Positions 1 to 10,820 of a DNA stretch of 64,000 nucleotides are shown in pieces. Position 1 is the first letter of the stretch. The number at the start of each line of letters is the position of its first letter. The notes under the pieces were generated by a model, which made no database searches, had not been told where the DNA came from, and saw nothing but the letters and a program-made list of their open reading frames with translations. The stretch comes from Macrolepiota albuminosa (taxonomy: Eukaryota > Basidiomycota > Agaricomycetes > Agaricales > Agaricaceae). The DNA lies in NCBI GenBank assembly GCA_027475525.1, contig JAMWFC010000012.1, positions 343,831 through 407,830 of the forward strand. Reading direction: 5' to 3'. Position numbers and translations under genes: made by a program.

Positions 1-2173
1 TTTGCTTGAATAGAAGGTTGTCCAGTATATCAAGAATTGCTGGCGCCCTTATTACCAGCATAAAGATCCAAAGGTGCTCCTGAAAACTTCACTGCGAGAT
101 GTTGTCCGGCAGACAATGGCAAAGGAGATAAACGAGGAGATCCAGAACTTGTTGAGGGGTAAGGATCACAACGCCTCGGGATTGGATGCATTTGCACAAT
201 ATAATGTGGCTGTCAAAAATGTTATGCATCAACTCACACCGCAGGAGGAAAGTCGTTTACGGAAGATGGCGGCAGAATGGAGCGAAAAAGGAAATCCGCC
301 AGAAATTCAGCGCAAGTTGGTACTGCTTCCGTCCCCCATCCGTCCTCTATTCGTTGTACATCCGTCGGAAATCCGCCAGAAATTCAGCGCAAGTTGGTAC
401 TGCTTCCGTCCCCCATCCGTCCTCTATTCGTTGTACATCCGTCGCTTGATTCCGCTTTCTAATCGTTGTCTCTCCAGGAAGGCCCGAAAGCACGGTTTGA
501 AGCGTGTGGACGATGCAGATGTGCTTCGATTTAGAGAGATGGGCATGTTGAGTTGGACTGTTGTTGGTTGGTATGCAGATGAAGGCATGACTATTAGAAT
601 GTATGTGGTGCCATCATTCTTTAAACAATTTTGACACCAATTATAGTCATGACAATATGTCATACTTGACCCATGCTAACCGACCTACCTTTCAAGACTC
701 CTTTCCTGACCTTGTTAGTGACCTCAACAAGAAGATGATGGATTACATGTCTGCTCTTCTTGGTAGAGACATGCCGTCCAACATGCAATCACCCCATGAT
801 TTGACTCCTCCTATCCTTACACGCCATGACCTCATCCTTGATCTGGATAGGGATGGATTCCCAATATTACCAGCAGATCCAGGACCAAATATATTTCAAA
901 CTCGGGCAGAATTGGAAATGCTTGTCCGGGACTATCTAAATACTCATTACAGTGAATCCTAGTTTTCTCCACCTTTGCTCATCATCTGATCACCCCATCA
1001 GAAATTGCGTCTGGTTACCGTTATGAATCTGCTCCTTACAAGGCAGTGAGGACCAATGATCAGCAATTCATACATTCAAGGTATCTTCCAGAGGGTCTGA
1101 TATTCCAAGATCCTCATAATCTTGGTCGGCCTGAGCTATTGCGTCTGCTGAACTTCTGGAGAGACCGTCAAGGACAGTATGGATCCGGTGATACCTTCCG
1201 CTGGACGGTTTATCTCAACCGTCACAAGCAGCCAGTAGCTGCCGAGTACGGCACCCGAGCTGATCGTGAAAAAAATGCGGCAGCAGCAGCAGCACGTAAG
1301 GCTACACGCAAAAATGGAGGGAAAAATCGGAAACAGAGGCCAACACCATCAGCGGTAGTCGATGGCAACAGTAGGACCATTGCTAATGATGGAGCCGCTG
1401 ATGGCGGATCCAGAGGCCAACACCATCAGCGGTAGTCGATGGCAACAGTAGGACCATTGCTAATGATGGAGCCGCTGATGGCGGATCGCTTTAGTCACCG
1501 ATCTGCGGTAGTCGATGGCAACAGTAGGACCATTGCTAATGATGGAGCCGCTGATGGCGGATCCGCTTTAGTCACCGGATCTGCAGCCAACTTGGAGTGG
1601 CAACGGGGGCCTACACTTCCCCTGTCACCTAGCGTACCACACACACCACTGCCTGACTTACAGGAGGAACCTCCTGTCTTGCGCTCACCGCACACTCCCC
1701 AGCCTCAGCGCCACAACAGATCCACGGTTCACAACGAATCCCGACCAAATGTATCAGCTTCCGCTCACGACGAGTCCGCTCTCGACGAATCCGTTCATGA
1801 CGGATGTGTTGATGATACAGCAGTGGTAGATGCCACTACCATCCACCTCTTACAACAAAGAGGATGGAGCCATCCAGACCCTCCAATTAATGGCCCTAGT
1901 GATGGTTCCCCTAGATATAGAGTGTCAAGAAGGGTGCTCGACATTCTTCAAGATGAGGACAATGACCAATTTGAAGGTGAGGGAAGGCCGGCATTACAAA
2001 ACCAAAAGAAGCGCAAGGCATTGCCTAACCAATTGTCAACAAATTCCAAGCGACCCCGCAAGTCTCAAGCACAAATGTTACAGGAGGATGCAGCTCGATA
2101 CATTGATATGTCTACACCAGCAAAAAGGAGTAGCAGCCGCACTAAGGTCATTCGACCAGTCCGCCGTCATTGA
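1..2173 (+). CDS. Hypothetical multi-exon protein, 5' truncated by window edge
   Basis: Function not recognised. Reading frames run through about 35-309, 480-600, 615-960 and 1000-2173 and end in TGA at 2171-2173. The first part is helical and charged (VRQTMAKEINEEIQNLL, then a K-x-A-x-E-W stretch); a probable intron follows codon RKL near 310 and coding resumes at ARKHGLKRV near 487. A basic, Ala/Lys-rich segment near 1270-1330 and a C-terminal tail with QKKRKALP and SKRPRKSQ look like nuclear localisation signals; the middle is Pro/Ser/Asp-rich and probably disordered. It resembles long low-complexity proteins that occur in many copies in basidiomycetes beside DNA transposons (inference). 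Two 77-bp duplications (290-443, 1334-1487) break the frame; removing one copy of each gives a coherent reading. It converges tail to tail with the next gene, 46 bp away. Confidence 0.5.
290..443. repeat. 77-bp direct duplication 1
   Basis: Copies 290-366 and 367-443 are identical. The unit spans the end of an exon and the start of its intron, so the splice donor is repeated. Confidence 0.95.
1334..1582. repeat. 77-bp direct duplication 2 plus a third overlapping copy
   Basis: Copies 1334-1410 and 1411-1487 are identical. A third copy starts at 1505. The third copy reads GGATCCGC and CACCGGATC where the second reads GGATCGC and CACCGATC, so the second copy lacks two single bases, one exactly at its right edge. 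Confidence 0.92.
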
Positions 2174-2219
2174 TGTGGGGAAGGGGGGAATGTTATATTA
2201 CATTTTGTAAACTATAGGG

Positions 2220-4479
2220 TTACAAAAATGTACGAATGTGTGTCATAATGAAAAAAAAAATATGTGATTGTCCATCTTCACTTCTCTTCTGTTGCCTTCC
2301 GTCTCTCAGTAAGCCGACTGGATGATTGGGTCCGTTGCATCGGCGGCCGACTACTTCGGGAGTTGCTGCGAGCCCGTCCCCTTGGGCCAGGGAGAGGGTC
2401 CTCGGCAGGGACTGGGATGGAAGATGGTTGAGGGGGTGACTGCTGCGAGCCCGTCCCCTTGGGCCAGGGAGAGGGTCCTCGGCAGGGACTGGGATGGAAG
2501 ATGGTTGAGGGGGTGACGGAGATGTTTGTGCGGGAGTCGTCCCTGAGGATGTTTGTTGAAGCGGGGACGGAGCGACGGTGAGAGCGGATAAGTCAGCGGC
2601 GTGATGGGATTGGTCAGTGGCGAGGGCAGAGGTGTCACCAGTGGGAACGGATATGTCAGCAGTGGCAGGGGATTGGTCAGCGATGGGGTCAGGAGTGGTT
2701 TCTTCCTCTTCAACGATGGGTCCAAGTCCACTGTGCCCTGTTGGATGCACTGCCACATCATCCTGAGCTGACGGACTGGAGGGACGGGTAGAGATGTGAA
2801 GTTGATTCTGCAAAGTGTCAACCACACCCCAAATATTGCGGATCTGCTCTTCCGTCTGACGGATACGTCCGGCGTGGTCTTCAAGTGTCTCACCCGCAAG
2901 AGAAACATTATATTGCGGATCTGCTCTTCCGTCTGACGGATACGTCCGGCATGGTCTTCAAGTGTCTCACCCGCAAGAGAAACATTCGTTTGCAGGGTTT
3001 CTATGCGGCCACGAGCGTGTCGACCTGAGTCTGGTAGCGACGGAAGAAGTCCTCAATACGCGGTAACCAGCTCGCCTCAGCCGTGACAAACCCGTCCCGC
3101 ACCTGCTCCCCAACATTCCGCAATGCTTCCTGGAACCCATTCTCCATCCTGTCCAAACGGCTCTCCACCCCTGCCATTACACCAGCCACAATGTCCTCAC
3201 TGTGGCTAGACTCCATTGCCCGCTCCTTGCCCTTTCCCTTGACCGGAAGAGGGTCCGCTGGGCGGTTGGAGGTCGACGGTTGGGATGGACGGACGGACGG
3301 TTTTGATGGTCCCGCGATTGGACTGGTTGGTTCATCTGCTAACTATTGGTTAGCTATTTGAGCAGGAAAAGAGTTTCATACCGTCATCACTCTCAATAAT
3401 CGTCACTGACTTCTTTCTCAGTGGTTTTTTCCCCTTTCCCTTGTTGCTGGGCTTGACGGTTTTCTTGACAATCGTCAGGCTGCATGTTCGTTTGCGAATG
3501 AGCCGGCAGGGATCGCATGCGGTGCCGCCCTTTGTCCTGACACACTGTAGCCGCTTACTTGCGCAATATTGGCAAGGGGGGTTGATGTGCTGACCCTCGC
3601 GACGAGGTGCTGTCCTCAGATACCTGCCCAACAGCATCCCTCCAGTAATTTCCCCCTTCGGTATTCTGCCCTCTTGTTCTTCCTCTTCCTCTTCCTCTTC
3701 CTGCCCAACAGCATCCCTCCAGTAATTTCCCCCTTCGGTATTCTGCCCTCTTGTTCTTCCTCTTCCTCTTCCTCTTCATCTCGTCCTCATCCTCATCCTC
3801 CTGCTCCTTCTGTCGACGATAGGTACCAGGAGGAGGTTGACCAATATAGGTCACCCGTTTTGGCTTCTTGGGATTTGGCGACGGACCAGACAAATCTCCT
3901 GCCGCTGGAGGACTCGGTCGTTTTCTCTTCTTCGGAATCGGTGACGGACCAGACGAATCTCCTGCTGCTGGCCTATGACCTATCCGGTCTTCTCGTGCCG
4001 GTGCCGTCGACGGACCGGCCTCGGACCAGACGAATCTCCTGCTGCTGGCCTATGACCTATCCGGTCTTCTCGTGCCGGTGCCGTCGACGGACCGGCCTTG
4101 GTCGACGGATCAGGTCGTTCTTTGCCCCCACTTGGTTCCTCCCCCCTTCCGCTCCTCTGGGTCCATTTCTTCGCAGCGTCCTTCAACCGCCTGGTCATAT
4201 CCTCGTCAGAAAGCTTGCTCTGGAGTAGCGGGATAACTTCGTTGATGAAACTTCTCCTGGCATCAAGGAGGAGTTTCTTGTCATCCTTGACGTCCCTAAC
4301 CTTGAACCACATGTCAATCTACAGGACGACTATTAGTGCATGTCTATTAGGCAGGAGTGCTTGTATCTTACCAGGTCCTTCTGCTGTGCTTTGAGTTGTC
4401 GCAGGTCTCCTCTGAGAGCAAGGTATAATACTCGAACATCCGCGTCAATGACCCGTTGGTGGAGTTCTTCGTTAGACAT
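2220..4479 (-). CDS. Hypothetical protein with Cys-rich zinc-finger-like motif and coiled segment
   Basis: Function not recognised. The ATG is at 4479-4477 (MSNEELHQRVIDADVRV); exon 1 runs to 4372, an intron follows, and exon 2 starts at 4318 (IDMWFKVRDVKDDKKLLLDA). Next come a basic Pro/Arg-rich linker and a cysteine cluster near 3590-3480 (CQYCASKRLQC, then CDPCR and C six residues on), a C-x2-C-type arrangement like a fungal zinc cluster but not a standard Zn2Cys6. Beyond an intron lie a helical segment (AMESSHSEDIVAGVMAGVE, about 3220-3000), a probable coiled coil (ETLEDHAGRIRQTEEQIRN) and a Ser/Pro/Thr-rich tail to the stop at 2220-2222. Four 77-bp duplications fall inside; with one copy of each removed the C-terminal frame is continuous. 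Such proteins often accompany basidiomycete DNA transposons (inference). A DNA-binding role is a guess from the cysteines. Confidence 0.5.
2364..2517. repeat. 77-bp direct duplication 3
   Basis: Copies 2364-2440 and 2441-2517 are identical and lie in the Ser/Pro-rich coding tail of the minus-strand gene. Collapsing them keeps the frame. Confidence 0.95.
2833..2986. repeat. 77-bp direct duplication 4, one internal mismatch
   Basis: Copies 2833-2909 and 2910-2986 differ only at 2874 (G) versus 2951 (A). The unit is coding (coiled segment of the minus-strand gene), and one copy restores a continuous frame. Confidence 0.93.
3623..3776. repeat. 77-bp direct duplication 5
   Basis: Copies 3623-3699 and 3700-3776 are identical. 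They lie in the acidic/basic low-complexity part of the minus-strand gene. Confidence 0.95.
3945..4098. repeat. 77-bp direct duplication 6
   Basis: Copies 3945-4021 and 4022-4098 are identical, in the Pro/Arg-rich coding linker of the minus-strand gene. Confidence 0.95.
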
Positions 4480-4675
4480 GGCGGATGGAGGATTAAAGAA
4501 ACGGACGAGAACTTTACACGAAGCAAGTTCTGAAAATAGATATCATGTGACCCTGTTTAAGTTACAAAAGAAGTTTGATTTATTGCTTGACAAAACCTTA
4601 CTTTGTTTATCTTACAGTTTAGTAAATAACAATTAGCTAAGCAGGCCAAAAAAGGCAAACGTCTTAATGTTCATT

Positions 4676-5325
4676 GCACTAAGCAGGAGTCGAACCCACC
4701 TACTGCAACACACAATAAAGACCAATGGATAATATTCCACTAGACCATCAATGCTTACTGTATACTGCTATAGTCTAAATAGATATCATGTCACTCTGTT
4801 TAAATTAGGACCTTACTTTGTTTATTATACTGTGTAGTAAATAACAATTAGCTAAGCAGGTCAAAAATTGCAAACGTTTTAATGTTCATTGCACCAAGCA
4901 GGAGTCGAACCCACCTACTGCAACACACAATGAAGACCAATGGATAATATTCCACTAGATTATCGATGCTTACTGTACACTGCTATAGTCTAAATAGATA
5001 TCATGTCACTATGTTTAAATTAGGACCTTACTTTGTTTATCATACTGTGTAGTAAATAACAATTAGCTAAAAACAGTGAGACAAAAATGCACTAGTAGGA
5101 ATCGAACCCGTCTACTGCAAGACATAATAAAGACCAATGGATAATATTCCACTAGACCACCAATGCTTACTTTACATTGCTATAATGTAAATAAACATCA
5201 GTCTATTCTTCTGTGTGTGGTCAAAAATATTTGAGTTCGATCTCAATACACTAGAGGGAGTCGAACCCACCTAATGCAAGATACAAGGAATACCAATGAG
5301 AAATATTCCACTACACCACAGATGC
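4676..5325 (-). repeat. Array of four tRNA-like modules
   Basis: Four diverged modules of about 79 nt lie at 4676-4754, 4891-4969, 5089-5166 and 5247-5325, all reading on the minus strand, with similar AT-rich spacers. In the first, the minus strand starts GCATTGA and ends TTAGTGC, which pair over all seven acceptor positions (two G-U). It has an internal box A-like TGGTCTAGTGG and a box B-like GGGTTCGACTCC with a pairable T-stem. The D-stem and anticodon stem pair poorly, so these are unlikely to be functional decoding tRNAs. They look like tRNA pseudogenes or heads of a tRNA-derived SINE amplified in tandem. Two more degenerate relatives lie at about 5545-5622 (plus strand, perfect 5-bp T-stem at 5599-5615) and 6006-6080 (minus). 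Confidence 0.65.
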
Positions 5326-5624
5326 TTCATGTATAATGCTATGGTGTAAATCAATATCAGTCCAATATTCCGCTACAAACCATGGTTTTCCTCTTTCCTG
5401 TATACTTCTATGGTGTAAATAAATATCAGTCTAATATTGTCAATTCAATACAGATGCACCAGTTGCAGTAAAATCTCTATCCGTTCAAATTCTGTATGGG
5501 TCCGTTTGTGCACTACATGAACACCGTCCTGACTTGTAGCAAGCGCCTGTGGTACAATGGAATATTCATCAATTGATATTTCATATTGTGCACAAGAAGT
5601 GGGTTCGACTCCCACTAGTTCACC

Positions 5625-6080
5625 TTATATAATAGCAGCAGGCCGCTGACGTCCGCTAGCGTCATGAATTTGATCCGTTGAAAACTCCAGAGATTTCTGC
5701 AGCGGGATAAGATGGGCGAGTTGACGCATGTGGTCATTCCAGTGCTCATGACCAGTTGATAATACACTGTGGCGGGCTACCTTTGTGCTGGTCTTTGTAA
5801 AAAAGGTAGTCAGCCCTAGTGTATCGTCACTTGTCATGTGAACTGGAATGATTTCATGTGTCAACTCCTCCATCCTTTCTCGTTTCAGTAATTCCTAGAG
5901 TTTTGGTCAGATCCACTACCACAGGCGCATACTCCAGGTCAGTGCAATGTATATGTAGAGCAAAAATGCACCCATATAAAAACACAGCATTAGTCCCTGT
6001 TAAGGTGAAGTAGGAGTAGAACCCACCACTGTACACAATATTGAATATCAATAAATGAATATTCCACTGAACCACTGGGA
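5625..6080 (-). other. Unassigned stretch with weak minus-strand reading frames
   Basis: Two overlapping minus-strand frames (about 6111-5854 and 5873-5625) give protein-like sequence with no recognised motif. They could be exons of a decayed gene. Nothing firmer can be said. Confidence 0.2.
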
Positions 6081-6234
6081 CTGGTTGCACCGCTGATGTC
6101 AGCTGGCTCACATGCCGACGTCAGCTACCGTCCGCTACCGTCCGCTGGCATGCCAGCCTGGTTGCACCGCTGATGTCAGCTGGCTCACATGCCGACGTCA
6201 GCTACCGTCCGCTACCGTCCGCTGGCATGCCAGC
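6081..6234. repeat. 77-bp direct duplication 7
   Basis: Copies 6081-6157 and 6158-6234 are identical, at the start of the GC-rich motif field. Confidence 0.95.
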
Positions 6235-6334
6235 AGACACTCACGCACCCTCTTCCGCCCTTCCCCCTCTTTCTCCCCAGTGCCATCCTCTCCACTCCCC
6301 ACACTACCTCACACGCCACCCCCGTCCACCACAT

Positions 6335-6488
6335 GCACCCCGCTTCCCTCCTCCCCCCTGACCTGACGTCCGACGTCTGCTACGTCTGCTGGGGTACCAG
6401 CGGACACCCACGCACCCCGCTTCCCTCCTCCCCCCTGACCTGACGTCCGACGTCTGCTACGTCTGCTGGGGTACCAGCGGACACCCAC
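6335..6488. repeat. 77-bp direct duplication 8
   Basis: Copies 6335-6411 and 6412-6488 are identical, inside the GC-rich motif field. Confidence 0.95.
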
Positions 6489-6890
6489 ACTCCTCCCCTT
6501 CCCTCTTCCCCCTCTTTCTCCCCACCCCCATCCCTCTTCCGCCACCCCCCACGCTCTCCGAGACGCCACCCCATGCGGCGGACACCCACGCACCCCGTTT
6601 TCTTCTCTCCCGCCCTGATGCCGGATGATGCCGGATGATGCCGGACGATGCCGGGGGTTGCCGACGGATACCAGCGGATATCCGGCGGATGCTGACGGCT
6701 GCCGACAAACTCCGACGGATGCCAGCTGATGGCTGCTGATGCCAACGCCCCTTTCAGGCCACGAAAACTCTTTTGGGAGGTATGCCACCCCCCTTCCACC
6801 TCAAAAAATCCATACGGGAACCTGCGGAAACATAGGTGGGCGTCCGTTCATTGTGTTATCCGACCTTTGAATCTATCCGTTAGTAACGGA

Positions 6891-6969
6891 CCTGTGGTGC
6901 AACGGTTAAATGTGCGTTCCGTTGCTGGAGGCTTTCCCAAGGCCGGGGGTTCGATTCCCCCCCACAGGC
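6891..6969 (+). tRNA. tRNA-like sequence, probably a pseudogene
   Basis: CCTGTGG (6891-6897) pairs perfectly with CCACAGG (6962-6968). A 5-bp GGGGG/CCCCC T-stem closes the canonical loop TTCGATT. A box A-like TGGTGCAACGGTTA follows the acceptor strand. The anticodon arm does not form a clean 5-bp stem: the best fold has one mismatch and would expose TGC. The whole is 79 nt. Promoter boxes and T-arm are good but the centre is poor, so this is either a tRNA pseudogene or the head of a tRNA-derived repeat. Confidence 0.45.
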
Positions 6970-7260
6970 ATACGACGGGCAAGTCGACGTTACCTTTTTT
7001 CTTGGTCCAACCAGACCCCGTGGACCTGCGTAGGCCTCTGTGGATGTCCGCTGGTGTCCTGCACAGGCCTGGGAGGGCCCGCGTAGGTTTGAGTCCGTCG
7101 ACGTACGTCTGTGTGGATGTCCGCTGGTGGCTTGCGTAGGCCTGCGTAGATTTTCAGGGCCCTTTTGTGGACGTACGCTGGCATCGGGGGTGGGAAAAGG
7201 ATGGAAGGGGAGACGCGCAGCCTCGAGTTATTGCGGGGAGGAATGGAGAGGGGAGGGAAA

Positions 7261-7414
7261 TGGGGAACCTCGAGGAGGGTTTATTCATGCCATGAAGTCC
7301 ACCAATGGAGGAGGTTTTCACTCGTGTGCTGATGCCCTGGGGAACCTCGAGGAGGGTTTATTCATGCCATGAAGTCCACCAATGGAGGAGGTTTTCACTC
7401 GTGTGCTGATGCCC
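7261..7414. repeat. 77-bp direct duplication 9
   Basis: Copies 7261-7337 and 7338-7414 are identical, in GC-rich non-coding sequence. Confidence 0.95.
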
Positions 7415-7939
7415 ACCGGCGGCCGCTGATGCACATTGACGTCCGCTAGTGTCCGCTGGCATCCGCCGGGCCTGCATGCGCATGTGTGTGCCCGCCTTTT
7501 ATCGATCCACTGGACCATGTCATACAGCACATTGTGACATGTCCGCGGCTCTGTATTCTACGGCACTGTGGAGACTGCTCCGCTCCAGTGTAGCGGACTC
7601 TGCTGGACATGTATGGTACGGCACAAAGCGGGCTCCCGTACAACGTATGACACGTACCGTTGTGATGTCTCTATGTGGATATATCATAACAAAAATGACC
7701 TTAGGAGCAGATTATGACACAGAGGCAGCAAGTAAGCAACGTTTACAGACACCTCAACATCAGTAGACTCATTATGTTGCAAAGGAGAAGAAGAAAACAA
7801 CGTTATATTGACCAGCATCACACATATAAGTAATCAAACTGCACATTGTATGTTGGACTATCAACACACAAGACACAACAAGAACCAAGATAGGCAGAAG
7901 CCATTAAGACAAAAGAAGTAAATAAGCCTCACTCATAGC

Positions 7940-8830
7940 AACTAGTGTACGTCCACAAAGACGGCGATATATCAGATGAAGAGTTAGTTTTCATGGTATA
8001 TGGAGCCATCAGCAAAAAAGATCTCCTGCCACTGAAAAGAGAAATGCGCATGAGGTGTGTTCAATGAGATCCAATATAACAGAGTCTAATCACATAAAGC
8101 AGCAACTCCAGACAACTGAAATACATAAAGCAATACGTGAAGCTGGATGGCCTAGGAACAAAACATTTCAACGATGCAATGATAGAAGCAACGGAGATTA
8201 GCAAGTACTTCAAACTTGAGTTCTCAGAAGGCTGACTCAAATGCTGGTACAGCACATTCTCCAGACAGCAAGAAAGATCACTAAATATCGCAAACAGGAT
8301 ATTTACACCAACATGCAATGTGAAGAAGAACGAACAACACATTTCCATGGACAGGGAACTGGACCCATACAACCTCACAGAGAAAATAATGCAGAAAGAG
8401 TTCATGATTACCAAAGACAACATGGTCCAATTTTCAAAGATGAAGGTAAATGAAGGGAACAGGACAATGTAAGTACAACATAATAGAGCAACAAACAAAA
8501 CTGAAGAAAACTTAAGATATGAACATTACAAGCTGGAAAGATTCTGAGTGGGAGACCTTGTTTCTGTCCAGCTATCATTCCAGATTGTTAACCTGGCAGG
8601 TGGGAAACTCAAAATGCTTCTCGTATTGAGATCCATGACTCTTATCGAGCACCAGTCTAGCTTCATGAAAGTGAGTGACAAAGCAACACAGTAAATACAC
8701 TGATAAACACCCCACAGAACGTAGTATCCAACGAAGAGACCAAGAACAAACTAAAGAAAAAGCTAAGAGACATTTCAGACAAGGGCCAGAACAGAATGGA
8801 CATAGATGCATCGGACAACAGCAACTAATG
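7940..8830 (+). pseudogene. Decayed copy of a multicopy basidiomycete gene family
   Basis: Function unknown. Coherent blocks are interrupted by stops and frame changes: VYVHKDGDISDEELVFMVYG near 7950, an EISKYFKLEFSEG block near 8200 followed by TGA and then LKCWYSTFSRQQERSL, a block with ITKDNMVQFSKMKVNEGNR near 8410-8470, a beta-rich block with LVSVQLSFQIVNLAGGKLKM near 8555-8615, and a Lys-rich segment ending near 8825. This order (acidic start, WYST block, VSVQ-SFQIV block, charged tail) resembles a gene family I have met repeatedly in agaric genomes with no assigned function. That assignment is from memory and should be checked. The broken frames argue for decay, though sequence errors are common in this window. 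Confidence 0.4.
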
Positions 8831-9780
8831 ATTACATCGATCAAAAAGCCTTTAATTGCGACCATGACACTCGACCACATTCGCTTCACCACATTGTCAA
8901 TAATGGCCTCATTGATCTTTGCCAATCGCATATAGTTTTGACTACGATTCACAGACACTTGCTCAGGTCTGACTATATTGTCGTCCTGCTTCCTTCCCTA
9001 AGGAGTTTACTGGACCCATATTTTGTTTCTCCCTCGTCCACCAATCTTTCTCGTTTTAGTCACTTTTATAGTATTACTGCATCATTATATTACCAAATAA
9101 ACCGTATTTGCCTGCAACTCTGTAATATTACAAACAAACAACTATGAGGGCTTATATAAACTGCAGCTGGAGCGATGGCTTATATAAACCATAGTTGGAG
9201 CAACAGCTTACAGAGCAGCAACTTATATAATATCAGCTTACATAACCAGCAGCCAGGAATTTATTTCTATTTTCTTTTGACGTGACCCCAACTTGTACAT
9301 ATTTATTCACTTTTGTACTTCCTCACTTTTGGTGTTCACCAGCTCATTAGTTCAATAATGTTTCATTCCTGCTGACAAGTCATTCACTTTTGTACTTCCT
9401 CACTTTTGGTGTTCACCAGCTCATTAGTTCAATAATGTTTCATTCCTGCTGACAAGTCGATAGCTACCTATCTAGCCTAGGTAGATTATGTTATTGTAAT
9501 AGAACAATTCATCTATTGACAATGTAAACAACTGCTGGAGCAAAGAAACAATGAAACATTCATACATCCAACAGAAAACATAACAAATTACATACATAAT
9601 AAAAAACATATAAACAGGAAACAAACTAAAATAAAACAAATAAAGGATAGCAAAACAAACAAATAAAAATAAAAAAACATATCTGTATATATGAGCAATT
9701 ATAATCCCTCGACTTGGTGAAATAAACACACAACAACATGCTCAATACAAGAAAACTATATATAAAGAAAACGCAATGAT
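8831..9780. other. AT-rich non-coding stretch
   Basis: No supported gene. It includes short repeated words (CTTATATAAAC near 9150-9190) and duplication 10. Confidence 0.5.
9305..9458. repeat. 77-bp direct duplication 10
   Basis: Copies 9305-9381 and 9382-9458 are identical, in AT-rich non-coding sequence. Confidence 0.95.
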
Positions 9781-9784
9781 TTTT

Positions 9785-10032
9785 CAACATGAGGATGAAC
9801 ATAATAGCCAGTAGAGATAGCTGAAAGGGAGCAAATATCGAGGACATGGTAGTAATAGCCGGTAAAGATAGCCAAAAGGGAGCAAATATCGAGGACATGG
9901 TAGTAATAGCCAGTAGTAATAGCTGGTAAAGATAGCCGAAAGGGAGCAAATATCAAGGACATGGTAGTAATAGCTGGTAAAGATAGCTGGTAAAGATAGC
10001 TGAAAGGGAGCAAATATTGAGGACATAGCCAG
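9785..10032. repeat. Minisatellite with 51- and 64-bp units
   Basis: The word GGGAGCAAATATCGAGGACA followed by TGGTAGTAATAG recurs at about 9827, 9878, 9942 and 10006. Spacings are 51, 64 and 64 bp; the extra 13 bp is an added partial copy. Unlike the 77-bp duplications these copies have diverged, as expected of a genuine old tandem repeat. Confidence 0.8.
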
Positions 10033-10139
10033 TAGAGGAAGAGAACAGCAATTGCCGAGATCATGTGAGGGGCACAAATTTTGAGGACAAAATGCATGCC
10101 AAAGCAGGTAGTAAAACCTCAGCCTACTAAAGTAGACCT

Positions 10140-10820
10140 CAGAACAATTCTACTGATGGTTGGATTGAATCAAACACTAGACATTACATCAAACGTAGGC
10201 ATGCACTCAATATTGTGCAAGAGTTGAAACATAGTATCAGACTACAACTTCAGCATCTCATATATGATCTTGGATCACCTTCCAAATTTTCATATTTATG
10301 TGCAATTTCAACGTGCTACTCAGCAGTGACACAACTTTATGCTCATGCTGGCCAACTTCTGACAGCAGCATGCCTTCACTCAAGAGACAAACTTCCTGTA
10401 CCTTGTTGTTGGTTTGGATGTAAACTGGAATTTGAGGATGAACACCATATCTTTGTAGATTGTCCTCGATTTTCTGACTTTAGGAGACAATCCTCTGACA
10501 ACGTCTCTCGAAATACAGATAATTGATGCAAGGAATTGGTTGAGAAGGGTGTTATATCCTGAGAAATTGCTACCAAGATCATACATGTTGCTAAGTTACT
10601 TTTTATTAATGACTGCTCAGTATGGCCATTGCATAATACTAAGTTTTACCTAGGCAGGATTCCAAAAGTACTCGATCTGATACAGCAACAGAATACTAGC
10701 TCAGAACCCACCCTTGAGACCAGACAGCAGGCTCATTTCTTTGCCTCAATATAGCACATGTCTGCCATTTGTTTAGCTGGTCATATCTGGGGTCACGTTC
10801 AGAGACTTGCCACGAGAGAT
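10140..10820 (+). mobile_element. 3' end of a LINE (non-LTR retrotransposon) ORF2, degenerate
   Basis: The frame at 10215-10526 ends with a CCHC-like knuckle (C-C-W-F-G-C, ED, HHIF, DCPRF then F-R). This is the zinc-knuckle tail that follows reverse transcriptase in fungal LINEs. After a frame change the sequence continues near 10590-10800 with coherent coding such as INDCSVWPLHNTKFYLGRIP and a final SAICLAGHIWGHVQRLA, the usual LINE C-terminal tail. No reverse transcriptase domain is present, so this is a 5'-truncated fragment. Confidence 0.6.

Larger units (their letters stand above)
6081..7600. repeat. GC-rich field of short GTCCGCTGG-like motifs
   Basis: GTCCGCTGG, its complement CCAGCGGAC and close variants recur many times in both orientations, mixed with CCGACGTC-like words and a short GATGCCGGAT tandem near 6616-6655. 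No convincing reading frame is present. Clustered short motifs in both orientations are typical of subterminal repeats of DNA transposons, so this may be the end region of a non-autonomous element. Transposon ends were not identified. Confidence 0.45.

Noticed and set aside
3569..4228. A 219-codon plus-strand frame
   Set aside because: It lies antisense to the minus-strand cysteine-motif gene, consists of Ser/Pro/Phe-rich low complexity and runs through two 77-bp duplications.
8061..8498. A 145-codon hydrophobic minus-strand frame
   Set aside because: It is antisense to the decayed plus-strand gene; apparent hydrophobicity comes from the complement of Lys/Asn-rich coding.
9785..10032. Overlapping minus-strand frames of ~100 codons with repeated YYYHVLDICSL-like blocks
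   Set aside because: They are translations of the minisatellite, open only because the repeat lacks stops in those frames.
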